A stretch of 60,000 nt of DNA, taken from assembly GCA_949358305.1 (NCBI GenBank), contig OX442316.1:8620001-8680000 (forward strand), in the 5' to 3' direction. Every line of letters begins with the position of its first letter. Position 1 is the stretch's first letter. A program made the position numbers and the translations under genes. The notes beneath the pieces are model-generated. The model saw nothing but the letters and a program-made list of their open reading frames with translations, was not told the DNA's origin and made no database searches. Source of the DNA: Strigamia acuminata (Eukaryota; Arthropoda; Chilopoda; Geophilomorpha; Linotaeniidae). Positions 12,301-24,919 of this stretch are shown here, piece after piece.

Positions 12301-15300
12301 AGAGTATGAAGTAACCTGCATTCCTATGCCAGGTCAAAGACATATGTATATGGAACATCTCCTTTTGCCCAGGCGTGGATAAATATATTGCTTGGAGAAA
12401 TTTTGTTTGTGGTGATAGCATTTTGCTCCCTTTTAAAAAAAAAATACACACACACACAAAGGAATAATACATTAAGTTCAGTCAGGTATAAATGTTGGCA
12501 GCAGTAGTATCATTTGTATGAAATGAAAACAAAAGGCTAGCTGTGAACCATGTCACAGCATGTTAGATTTACTTTTAAACAATCACGGTAACACGAGTTG
12601 TGTAGTAGAGTTTAGGTGTAATGGATGGAAAAAAGTTAATTGAATTAAGGTTTTCTATATTGGATTGTATTAAAACATGATTATAGAGATCTTATTCCAA
12701 CTAAACAGCCGGTTTAGGGTTTTAACGGGCTATTAGATTGTAATTTGGGTGTGCGCTGAAAATAAAATAAGGGGTTTTCAAAAGTGTGTGTCTTGATTTG
12801 GACATGTTTAGGACATACAAAACGGATTATTTGGCACTTAAAAACACATTTGATTCTCTGCTTCAAACTTTTAGTGTTCCAGTGAATGTTTGTTAGCACT
12901 TACTGGTCAAAATAGGGAATTTGTACTGTTTGAGTAGTGTGATATGTAATGATTACTACCTGACAGTTATGGTAATGCGTGGGAACTTATCGATTTACTT
13001 TTTTTTGTGCGTGAAATCAACGAGGGAATTTTGATGGAATTTTTTTAAAACTTCGTCTGGGGTTGAATTAATTGAAAAATCGTTATGAGGAGCATTTGTG
13101 GTCGTGTAGAGGCAACTCAATTGTTATTATGAGGGTAAGAAAAATATTAAATGAAAAAATAAGGTTATTATATTGTAGGTTATGTATAATTTGTCTGTGA
13201 GATAGCAGGTGTTTTTAAGTTGTCATTACTATGCAGTCGTGTTTGCCTTCTGTTTACCAATAACTAAAGCTTAACAGTTGGTGCAAAAGCTGTCAAGATT
13301 ATTTCTCTTATTTTTTTGTTTGTGTTAAAAAGTTGTTGAAGTAATTGGGAAATTTTATAACCAGGATCATCTCTGATAGTATTAGATCCCGTTTTTCTGC
13401 AGCTATGATTGATTTCACACCAGTTTAAGCCTTAATTGCGTGGGTTTAAGCTTAATTCGTATTTATTACGAGAGATTCTAGAATGTTCCGCGGCTTAAAT
13501 AAGAAATGACCTGTTCTTTTATGCTTGAAACAATATTGAGTTATAAATTGTGGTTGGTGAACTCTAAAATTCGTATCGGGATTACTGATTCTCTATTAGT
13601 AACGATGAAAGATAAGAAAAGTTTATGGCCGATCGTAGAAGGGTAAAAGAACCTGCAATCGCAGATTGGGATTTGATATATTAAAATTTAATATAGTACT
13701 GATTGTATCGGTGTATTACTGATCCAAAAATAATGAACTCATAACTTTATTGATGCTTTATTTTGTTACTGTTGAGAAAACAAAATTCCTTTAAGTTTTC
13801 TTTTTTTCTGAAGTGTGAATGATCGATCGTAGCACCGGTTCATGACATTGAAATGTGGAGCTGTCTTTGTAAATTTCAATCGAGTTTTTGTCTTCGGTGA
13901 CGAAAAAACTCACTCACCTTGTCGAATTACAGCTAAAAAAGGAGGTATTTCGGCTTATTAGTTAGGTTGATGTCGACTAAATGAGGTTAGCTTTTTATCT
14001 CTGTCATGGACATTAAAAAGTTTTTTCCAGAAAAAAAAGATAATTAAACTTTATTCAAAGAAGGAAAAAAAATAATCCTACTTTCATTTTTTCTTTTAAA
14101 AAGAAAAAGATAAAAAGGAGGTTATAAATATATCTGATATTTTTAATGGTTATAAAATTACTACATCATCAGCACACTTTTTTATTTCCTCTATAAACAT
14201 TTCTTTATCTCAGGTACACGAGTCAAGATGCTGCAATTTTTCTTAATTGTCTGAAGGTAATGATTGTTGAAACCCAGATTTAAACACGGAATACTTAGGC
14301 CTCATCATACACCTATTAATTAATGCAAATTAATATGACCTCTGCCAGCACGCTCGATCGCGCATGTAATACATATACTTTCGTATCACCTCCGACTGTT
14401 TCCTGACCTCTTCCTATATGTTCCCTTAATTTTGCAGGCATTTTTTTTTAAAAATCGTAATTATTGCTTTTTAATTATGTCACTTGCACTTAATGTTTTA
14501 CATTTCCATATATCATTCGGAAGGGTTTTTTTGCACTGCATGTATAGATGGGGTGACCTTATTAGCGAAAGCGACATGATACACACGACTGATTTCTCAC
14601 CTACACATTCCGTATCTATAAATTATTACCCTTTAGGCGAATGTGTAGTATTATTGGCAGAACAAAGCGAGGTTTCCACTTTTTTTGATAAACGAGCTTG
14701 TAATTCTATACAAAGCAATTGGAATTAATTACAGATGGTGTTAAGTTTAATTGTAAATTGTAGCTGTGAGACCAAAGCGTTAGGGGTGGGATGAAATATG
14801 TTTATTAGGGATTGATTGTAGAGAATGTCTTCACCTGCATTTAACATTGCACTCAAGGTGTAGGAAATCACACTCATGTAGATGTTTTGTAATTATAGAT
14901 GTTTATTTGACAGTTAATACTTTTTATGCTATTTTTCTACTTAATGGGTTTAAATAATTAGATGTTTGAACAGTATTGCACATCGTGTAAATGATATTGC
15001 AAGAAATAAATTACTAGAAGTATTTACGGTATTAAAGTCCTTTTATGGGGGTTGCAGTCGCGTAAATTGGGATAAGTCGAGTATATTTATTTGTACTATT
15101 TGTATTATGTTATTTAAATGAAATTGAAGAAATAGAAAGAGGACATTGTGTAATAGCAGTTTTATTTCAATACAGAAAGCAAGTCACTTCTCTCAAGGTA
15201 TTTCTGCATTTTGTTTAGGGGCATCAAATTGGTTTGGTAGTTTTAAAGGTGAACGAATTGTCATTCTTCAAAATTGGGCACATACTGTGCTCACTTAGTA

Positions 15301-18300
15301 CTAACAAATACTTCAGACAAGTCTGCTGGAATGCTCTGTCAACTAAACAGACGTGAATTTAAACGTTTAATTAAAAAAAATTACAACTTCATCTTAAAAT
15401 TGATGATAATTATTTTCTTTTTTAATGCAACTCATTATGTTGTACAAAGGTTTTTTTTTTTTTTTAAATAAAAAAAAATTTAAAAAAACGACCCTTTATG
15501 CAATTACATGGTCTTGCCAGTCAAAGTGAAGCAGTTTGTTGAATATTGCCTTTACCCTTGATTTTTTTTAATAAAGGAGAAAAAAGGTGCAGCCATGATT
15601 GCTGTTCCACCCTCTTTTGATGTAAAGAAAAATATTCATTATGCAATCAGGATCAGATATAGAATTTTACTTGCATCGGTCAAAAAATAAAATTATTTCT
15701 CGTAGGAATAACGTATAAAAAATAATTGCAAAAGTTTTACACGAAATAGAAATGTTGAAATCAATTTTTTCTCCCGGTAAAGGTCGGTTCATTTCATCGC
15801 CTGACCTAATCACCATATTGCTTGCGAAGCTAGAACGACCCCGTCGCTAAAGTGAATAGAATTGTTAATGCAGGGGGGCAAGTTCCCCGCTCAGTTTACT
15901 CACTACGCCTTAACTGGAACACACAAAGCGGAACAGAGTGAAAGAAATCAAACTTAACAAACATTTCGTTCTGAATAAAATGATGACTAAATGATCGGAC
16001 CCCCTATTGAAGTAACAACCACTTGAATGATACAGGTGGGCTCGTCATTTCAAGAGTTCTTGTAAATTTTCAAAACCGCAATATTTAAATGTTTTAAATT
16101 TAATCAGTCATTAAAGTTTTTTTAAAAAAAATTTACTTCTATTTTACAACAGTAATACAATCAAGGATAATTCTCGTTTGTGCAGGAAAGCTCGAGGGGG
16201 TTAAAAGTAATATTAAAAATACCTAGACAGTTTTCTTAGCTAAATTATGCTGTTTGTTCAGTATAAATGAAAGCATCGAGGGAGAAAGGTTATGATGTGC
16301 TTTTGTTTGCAACAGAATGCAATGCTGGTTGTAAATGTGAAGGTTATTCAAAACAATAGCAACTGATTCGCTTCTCAAACTAAAAAATAAAGTATTATTT
16401 GTTTTGGTTGAATATTTTTATTTCATTTATAAATATTTTTAAAGTTTAATGCCTTTTTTTATACATCGCTGCATTCTGTATAGCAACATGAAAGTTTTTA
16501 TGTTTATTTATATTTTATTTTCGTTCTCTTATAAATGCACGATTTCACACGAGAATGTTGTCGTTATTGATTCGTATAGATTTACATGTTGTGGAAACAC
16601 AATAGACTTAGTCGTGACAGTACTTCAAATTTACATTGGCATTCATGACAAGTTAAAGTAGATAAAAGAAAACAAAAAATATTATTTGATTTGATACAGT
16701 GCGCCGATAAAATGCATTCTAAAAAAATATGACTTGGAAGATAATGTGAGTATTTTTTTCTTAGATATTAGATCTCAGCTTAGTATTCTGGGCGCATTTA
16801 ATTTGCAGAAGGGCAGGCAAGTCAAAAAAATTTGGGGAGTTTTTATCTGGGAGGTTAAAAAATTCTATATTTGTATTTAAATATTGATGCAAATGACCTG
16901 TTTAACATGATAGTTCTGTAATAGTTTTTATTTTCTTCTTCCTTAAATTGGCATTTTTATTGATGACGAAAATTTTCTTTCCTGTTTGAAATTGAATGTT
17001 TCCACATCGATAAAATACGTTTGAGTTATTTCTTGCACATTTCCTGTCTTCAGAGAAAACGTTTGTTGTAAAGCTTTTATTACATTTTTATAATTGTAAT
17101 TATGGGGTCAAGTATTAGCACTTAAGATTTTATCATTGTAAAATTGGCCTAATTGATTTATTTGCTTAATATATCTGAATCTTTAAATAAAACTACACGC
17201 ACTAGTAAATGAGACGGAGATAAAATGCAACTTAATTTTTAACATCTTTTTGACTGAATTTTTATATTTTTGACTTTCATCTTTTACTAAATGAAGAATT
17301 CACTTTTTTTGATTTTCTGAAAAAAATTCAGTTTAAAGTAGAGATGTTAACGCGCTTTTATTGCTTCAATTTTTTTATTTTTTTATTTTTATTTTTTATT
17401 TCATTTGGAAGAATAAACTCGGTTTATAAGGTGGCAAGAAATGCGAGAATATTTCTTTTTTAGAATGCGCGCACAAGTAAATATATGTGAATTTTTAAAG
17501 ATAAACTTCATTTTCGCAGCAATATATGTCAACTAAACAAACGTGGAAGCGCTCCTGCACTTGAAACTACTGTTTACATTTTGTAGTGTTGTCAGAAGTT
17601 GTTGAAAAAGTTGCTCTTTGGGAATGATTTATTGATAAACAAACAATGGCTATGAAATATTTTTTTTTAAATAATTTGGAAGGGTTTTTTTTTTTTTTTT
17701 TTTTTTTTTCCCTTTATACAAAGCTACATGTTCATTTATGTACGTCACACCTTTAACATAGCATAGAATTTCATCAATTTACGATCTTAAATTTCTAACT
17801 ACTCAGTACTCAGAATCAAAAGTGCAATTTTACCCATCACACTTCACACAGAAATTTTATTACGGTGCTATGAACCGTCATGCTATTTACGTGGATTAAG
17901 GTTTGATTTTCAGTTTTATGGTTTATGTTTATTACCATAATTAAAATTGATGACGTTAAAGTAAGAAAGTTTTTTGTCATAATTAGATGGTCAGTATTCT
18001 CATAAATATTTTTTTCTCGCACTGGGGTATTCCACAACTAAAAACTCACAACAACTTACAACATTGCATTAACGTAATCTCGTGTGAGCATGTACAAACA
18101 TAGAAATTAAAACATTATCTAAATTCTACATTTCTTATTCATGGAACGATGTTAGTCATATTGTTAACTGACCTTTTGGCACAGTATTAACCTTTAATCT
18201 AATTAAATGTTTTGCTAGAAAATTCTATATTTTTTTGATGTGATGAGGTAAACAATTTAATTTGCTTAAATTGCTTGAATTTTGACTCGAATAAAAAAGT

Positions 18301-21300
18301 TAAGTATTACATGAAAAACAAATTGAAATTTTTTAATAAGTTTTTAAATTTATTTCGCAGACGGGCCTGGGCTGACACATTGCAATGTTAATTTATTCTG
18401 AAGCAATAATTCAATTTGTCTGAGTTGAAGTCCGTTTATTTTGTCAGGGGCTGTGTAAAATTAATAAGTGATGAATGAGGTGAGGTGATTTGAAATTTAT
18501 GAAACTGGAAGTTAAGGCTTCAGCTACATTTCAACTACATTTCAATTCATCCAAAGATAAAATCTTCTAATTATCACTCTAAAAAAATTAAATTTAAATT
18601 TAAATTGGCTCGCTTTTATAGAACACAGTCTAAATATCCATGGGCTTTGAGGTATTTCATGAATTTTAAGGCATGACTGACATGACTCTATTTGTGTATT
18701 TTTTTTTGCCATGTCATGCATCATTTAACTAAAGATCGAGTACTTTTACAGTTAATAAAACACGTAATTGTAGGCACTAAACTTCTTGTTTAAAAAATTA
18801 AATGAATATCATTTTATATAGTTCTTTTTTTTTATGAATGTGAAAACAATTTTTGCATTTCCTAATATAATCCGTTCACGTAAAACCAGTTGAAGTAAGA
18901 ACCTTGACAAAAAGTGCTGATGATCCCATTTTTCATTCTCCATTTTACTTGTTGACATTGCGGTTTAAAGTTAGAGTTCTTATCTTATTTCCTTTCTGAA
19001 TTCTAATAAGTAAACATTGTATACATCCATAATTAAACAATTTATGACATTTTCGTGAACTGAGAAACGTAATGAATGTGTTATGCTAATCAAATTCCGT
19101 TTGTTTTTGGTTTATTTTTTGCACGGGTCACGGCAATTTGTTAATTTAAATAAAAAAATTATAATACATGGGCAGAATACGTGGTGTTCAAAATTTTCAT
19201 TAGATCCACAAGACTGCATTTTATTTCAGCACTTTTTTGTTTACAAGACGTGGTTCGATTATGAAACGATATATTCGTCGTCTATAATTTGTGTAAATTG
19301 GTAATTTGTATTTACATTAGGTATAAAATACTTGACAAGTCTGTTTTTAAACATTTGATTAGCGATTTGAAATGACCTGCAGTGCCAAGAGTGCAGGAAA
19401 AACATAAAAGGTGATTGTACCATTAGAAATTTTAAAAAAAAAAAGATCTTAGTAATTTTATTATAGTCACGCCGCCTATCGACTAAATGAATAATTATTT
19501 TTATTTCTTTTTTCTGCTTTTCAAAAAATCTAAGGTAATTTCTTACAAATCAAAACTGATGGATGTGAGAAAAGAACACAAAGATGTGATTTATCATTGC
19601 ATTTAAGAATGCTACTGGAATGTTCAATTATAGAAACTTGCAGTACCTGCAATTGGTCTAATTCTGATCTCTTTCTCTCTGACATTAAGGTTGTTGCCTC
19701 AGTATGAGTTTCAGTCCTTTTAGAGCGAAATGGAAAAATAATTGCATTTCCAAAAGTTGCTTCGTGTAAAGATTTAATAAGCGTAAAACAATTTTACGTT
19801 ATAAAAATGTTAGACAAAAGCGAGGTCAGAAAACCTAAATTTTATGCACTGATAAGCCTGCTTAAATGTAAAATAATACAAATATCAACTGTTTGATGAT
19901 CTTTAATTTAGTCGTAATTTCAATCTAGACTAGCTGCATGATTAATTCTATTTTATTTGTATTTTTTAGTGTGTAACATCGGATCTGGATGGCATGTGGC
20001 TCAAGCAAGAATCTCCTCGCCTTACCGGGCATTCTCACGGGAAAAGATAACTGCTCATTTAGGCGTTTATATAGGATTAAATAGTGTCAATATTACGTTA
20101 CAAGGTATAAACGGTATTGGATTTTGTAAATCTCACTCGTCAAAAAATGCATCACGATTTATTGCGGACTAATTTGAACTATAATTGATTTTTTTTCTGT
20201 ATGGTCATGAACTTTCTCACACTGTAGGGTTGGGGTCAGTAAAGGATAAGTGCTAAATGATGAGGAAAAATTTTTTAGAAACTGGATCTGTATCGGATTA
20301 GCGGCTAACTTATTGTGCTTTCTCTGCAACATTGGAAATAAATTTTCTTTAATTTATGAGGGGGATTTTACATATTCTGAAATTGGGTTCGATAAGTCGT
20401 AGAAACGAGTGGAAAACAATTAAACGTCTGCGTTTATGTCCACAACAGCGCACAGCGCCGCCAATTCAAAGTACTAAAATATTCATGATTTGCTGCCGCG
20501 GTGTTAATTAAATTTCCAACTTTGTTATTGATGTTATTTTTATTATTTTTATTTAAGCGTAAGTAACGTCGAAGGTCCGTTTTGTTACTTTTGATGAATT
20601 TTAAATAATTTAGGTAGGAAAAGTAATGAGATGCTGGTATTAGAAGAAAATAGAGAAAAACTATATGATTTGCATTTTTTCGTATTTTCTGTGTTAGCGT
20701 ATAATTAGGTTTACGATTATTTGCATTTTTATGCGGTTACATAAAAAAACGGCGCCACTACTGCTTGTGGAAATTACCTTATTATATTATTATGCTGTCA
20801 GTTGCCGTTCAATTTTCGAGTTGAGATTTTACAATGTCGAAAAAATTACATTAAAATCGTAACAGCAGATTACAATTATTATTTTTAGGTTTACCAGACA
20901 GTAACCTGAGTGGAGGAATTGATTACAACGAAAGGTTTTATTGGACCGAAGGTTAGTATATTTTACCAGGAAGTCATTCTGACTAAAAGTTACAAATTTT
21001 GTTTAAAATAGAAGAGAAGGAATTCGAAAAAACTGTAACATACATTAGGAATTTAATCCATTTGATTCTTAAGTAGAAGAATTATTTAAAGCAGTCCGAA
21101 AGGAGAGAAAAAGACGCTTGAATGCCAAAATTCAAAATTTAAAATCATCTTACTACGGTAGAGATTATAGAATAAATTTCTGACTTTTTGGTCACGTGGT
21201 TTCCTGGGCTGAATTGATATAAAAATAGATTTAATTGCAGTTTATGAGTTTAAAAAATATGTTTACAAACACATCATGGCGTTAGTTGCATTCGAAATTC

Positions 21301-24114
21301 GAAAAAAAAACATGTTCTGTTTTGTTTCCGGCTTCAGTTTTTGAATGTTTCATATGCCATGTGTGTTTAATATATGTTACTGTTGGCGAATACACATAAA
21401 ATAAAGTGCTCAGTGCAGTTTGTTCTGCATGCTTATTCTTGGTGGGTCGACCACGCCCTAGTTATCAAAAAGATGAAATTGTCAAATTGATACATTTTAC
21501 CCATCAAGTTTTTTTTCATTGATTAACACAAAATCAATATACAAATATAAATGAATTAAATATAACGATAGTGAAGATATATATATATCCTTTTTAAATT
21601 TTGTATTTATAAAAAGTTTGAGCAATAATTTTAAATCAATATTTCGAATCGCCAAAGCGTTTTCACATTGTTTTTTTTTTAGGATTTATATAAAATTAAA
21701 ATTAGAAAATTAGATTTAGATGAGAGAAACGAAAATATTAAAGCTGAGAAAATTGTCAAGTAGTTTTATGAGTTACTAGCAAAAGCTTCTATTCTTGCCC
21801 TGTGGTTCAGTTGATTGCTCTATAATAAGTTCTAATTGAAACCGCTAGATGGAATTAGTGGCTTTACTTCCCCCAGACCCTGCCTCGCCTAATTTAGTCT
21901 TCTAGGACTCCATTGGTTCATTTGGGATTCACAGATGAGCTGTAAAGAATGTGTAGATACAAGATGGAAACAAATGCACAGCCGTTTTATGTTAAAATAA
22001 AGGCAATTAAAAGTTTTGGTTGCCCAAACATTTATTAAACAATACGAATACTGCAAACTAGTGGTCCTCTCTACAGCTAGCAATTCAGGAAGTGTAAATC
22101 TTTTATGTGAGTTAATGGGGAACAGGTGGCATGCTGTTGAATGGATTCTGTATTAAAGGGAGGTAAAGCGAGCATGGATAAGATAAGGGAACAACAGCAA
22201 GAGACAGTCTATTCTTCGTAATTTTCATCGATTTAAATGTTCATTTAAATTTTCAGCAACAGATTTTAAAGAAGGATATCGGGAAGCGTTACATAAAGGT
22301 TTGCCATTTCCAATTTTGACCGTTGCTGAGTATTTAAGTCTTGAAGAAGAGGGCTTCTGTTGGGGCTCTCGATACCGAATTGCTGGTTATTATTGCCACA
22401 TTCTATTATGGTAAGTTACCGGCGTACTGTTTAATTTGTGTAATAGCTTTTGTTATTTTATTGTTTTCTATTTTTTACTAATTTTTATCCTGTAGGACAG
22501 CATTTGCTATATGGTTACTAATGAATATCCTATTTTGTGTTGTCCCACGTTATGGCGCATACACAATGATAGCTCTAGGTCTTCTACAAATATTGACTAA
22601 TGCTGTGTATTTTGTCAACTTACCGTCACCAGCAATGGTGATACCTTTTGAAGGAGCCGCACTGCGTTTTCGCTTTGGATGGTCGTTTTGGGTCATCTTC
22701 GTTTCAGGTGAGAAATCGAAGAGGAATTTGTGTTGCGAAAATTATTTGGATTTTGTTTTGATTTGCAGGAGTTTTGTGCATGGTTGTTGGCGTAGTAATA
22801 GCAGTAATAGATCTCATATTTCCACACAAGTTTTCAACTGTACTGGAAGTGGATTACGACACGCCTTTTGATAGACACATTATATTGAAAGATAATTACA
22901 AAGAAAAGTTCTCAGGCAAACCGAGGTCTATTACAAAGGGGGACGATGGTGGTGCAGATAAAGAAACAAGTGAATCTAAACTTAATAAACGAAAGCGGGA
23001 TGCCAAAGATGGGCACGATAATAGTGGATTTGAAGAGGAACTCGGCAAACCAAGTTCTTGGAAAATGCCTAGGTCGCAACAAGTTACTACCGTTGAAAAG
23101 TGAGTGCAATTGTGAGCGCAAGTTACGTTTTAAGGGTGAATCATGGTGTTGATGATGATGAATTTTAAATTAGCAAAGAGTTAAATTAATTGTGTAAGTA
23201 ATATCATATTACCATAACACTTGAATTTTCATTCATCACGGTGCAATTGAATTAGGTGTGCCTTGCTGTTTAGAATTTTAAGTATTCGTTTAAAGGGAAA
23301 GTGCTTTTAGGTAGGTTGTTTAACACATTTTGACCTTTTAAAGAGGATAAATTGGGACAATACACAAACTAATTTACGAAATGTATTAAATTAATCGATA
23401 GAAATATTATAAAATGAAAATTTGCATTGCGAAAGAGGTAAAAGAGGTAAAAGGAGGAATGGCAGCTTAACTCTTTGCATTGGCAAATGTATAATGCATG
23501 GGTTGATGGAGCCTCCTCCTTAATCAGCTTTTTGGAGTACTTCCAACATCTTAATTTGAAATTTAATGAATTGCTAAAGAGGGGCGAACAAGGCAGCTAG
23601 GAGCGTTCAAAAAATTTAAAATTAAATCATTTCGTGTTTTCGGGGCTTGCCTGTTTTTGATTTTATGGGTTAGTCTTATGTGCTACATCTTTTCAGTACT
23701 GGAAAATAAAGAATGTAGAGTTCGAACAGAAGTATGTAATTTTTTTCAGAATAAGGTTTCTTCAGCAACTTCTAAAGAAAGACAACTGGATCGATACTGT
23801 TTGTTGGTTTGTAATTCAAGTCTTAACAATTCCTTATCAAAAGCCTTTTGCGTGAGCCATGAGGATTTTTATTCCCTTTTTAGCACCAGTTGCAATTTCC
23901 GGATAATTTTTATTCCTAAACATTTAAAATAATATAAATTGGTTCGCAGGATGATCTCATACTTTCTCTACTAAACTGGAAAAAAAATGCTTAGCCTAAT
24001 TGTGTGTTTTTGTAATAAATTGTCAATTATTAAATGCGTTGTTTTATTTTTTTCAGTCGCCGACAAGACGGCTCCGACGTTAACATTGACGTGCAAGCGG
24101 CAGCAATGTGGTAA
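9313..24114 (+). CDS. DUOXA: Dual oxidase maturation factor (moladietz/NIP type)
   Basis: Escorts dual oxidase out of the endoplasmic reticulum so that it can make hydrogen peroxide at the cell surface. Eight exons keep frame: 9313-9477, 11937-11994, 19970-20104, 20889-20951, 22257-22410, 22496-22707, 22769-23099 and 24057-24114, giving 391 residues. The N-terminal MKGWFDAFRADGGPTLY, a membrane segment at about residues 33-50, the luminal WHVAQARISSPYRAFSRE, the YNERFYW segment, the EEEGFCWGSRYR stretch and three more membrane segments are in the order expected of the family. The C-terminal tail is hydrophilic and charged. The start is the first ATG after the acceptor at 9284, in good context. 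The intron between exons 2 and 3 is nearly 8 kb, unlike the compact genes to the right. The gene looks intact. Its 3' neighbour is convergent. Confidence 0.95.
9478..11936 (+). other. DUOXA intron 1, nothing recognised
   Basis: A 2.5-kb AT-rich intron bounded by GTAAGC and TTTTTCAG. I see no nested gene, RNA or transposon in it. Confidence 0.6.
11995..19969 (+). other. DUOXA intron 2, nearly 8 kb, nothing recognised
   Basis: The intron is bounded by GGTAAGTG and TTTTTTAG. It contains only short open frames without domains, a CA-type microsatellite near 12447 and a T25 tract at 17685-17709. No nested gene or mobile element is evident on either strand. Confidence 0.6.
17685..17709. repeat. Poly-T tract (25 T)
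   Basis: An uninterrupted run of 25 T inside DUOXA intron 2. On the minus strand it could be the A-tail of a retrocopy, but no coding remnant precedes it. A simple homopolymer is the default reading. Confidence 0.8.
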
Positions 24115-24919
24115 TGAATGAACAAAAATTGAGATTTCTTGTGAACTATATACAATTTTGAGATCAATTTTGACAGAACTGATCATTATTTACCTTAAAA
24201 GACTACTGCTGTGCAGGATGTAATTTCTTCAACATTTTTGCCTGCCTGCAAGGACAGGAAACAAACGTGATATTGTGTATGTGTCTACAAATATGTGTGC
24301 ATGAATACTGCTCAAATCAGTTTCCGTATTACAAATTTGTGTATGAAGTGAACCAAAACGTCAGATACAAAAGCTGTTTGAATGCCAAAGATTAATATTC
24401 ATTCCGACAGTGGGGATCTGTATTACAGCAGTGTATTTGATTTTAAAAGAAACTACAGTTTTGTTTTGCACAAAAAAAAATAATGAAAGAAGGAAATGTA
24501 TTGCTTTATTTCAGCAGTCAAACTACGAAATACTTTGTAAATTTTTTTTGCAATCTTATGATGTTCTGTATTTCTTATGATATAAAAACAGCCCTTGAAA
24601 AATGGCAGTTAATGTTTTTTTATTGCAATGAAAAAGTCATGCGAATTATAAACGCTGAATTTAGTCACACATCTGTACAGCCAGTTGTAAGAATCAGAGC
24701 TTTTTATATCAGTTTTGTACAAAAATAAGCTAATAATATAAAGGTTTGTAGATAAATTCATTAAGTAAATAACTTACTAGCTAAAATGATACAAAATATT
24801 TAAATAATGATAGAACCCCCCCTCCTCCCGCTTCGTTCATTTCTAATTAAAGCATCCATTTACAGAATTATAAAAACAGTGTACAAAAATACTGTAACGT
24901 CAAAGATGAATGGATCTGT
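24115..24919. other. Convergent intergenic region
   Basis: Lies between the stop codons of DUOXA (+) and the furrowed-like gene (-) and should hold both 3' untranslated regions. I see no further gene. A short open frame at 24483-24728 shows no domain. Confidence 0.6.

Noticed and set aside
14432-14728. 98-residue open frame on the plus strand inside DUOXA intron 2
   Set aside because: No domain, no suitable splice sites or promoter, and composition matches translated AT-rich intron.
22912-23152. Alternative frames on both strands over the seventh DUOXA exon
   Set aside because: The DUOXA frame continues correctly from the previous exon and into the last exon, so these are overlaps by chance.
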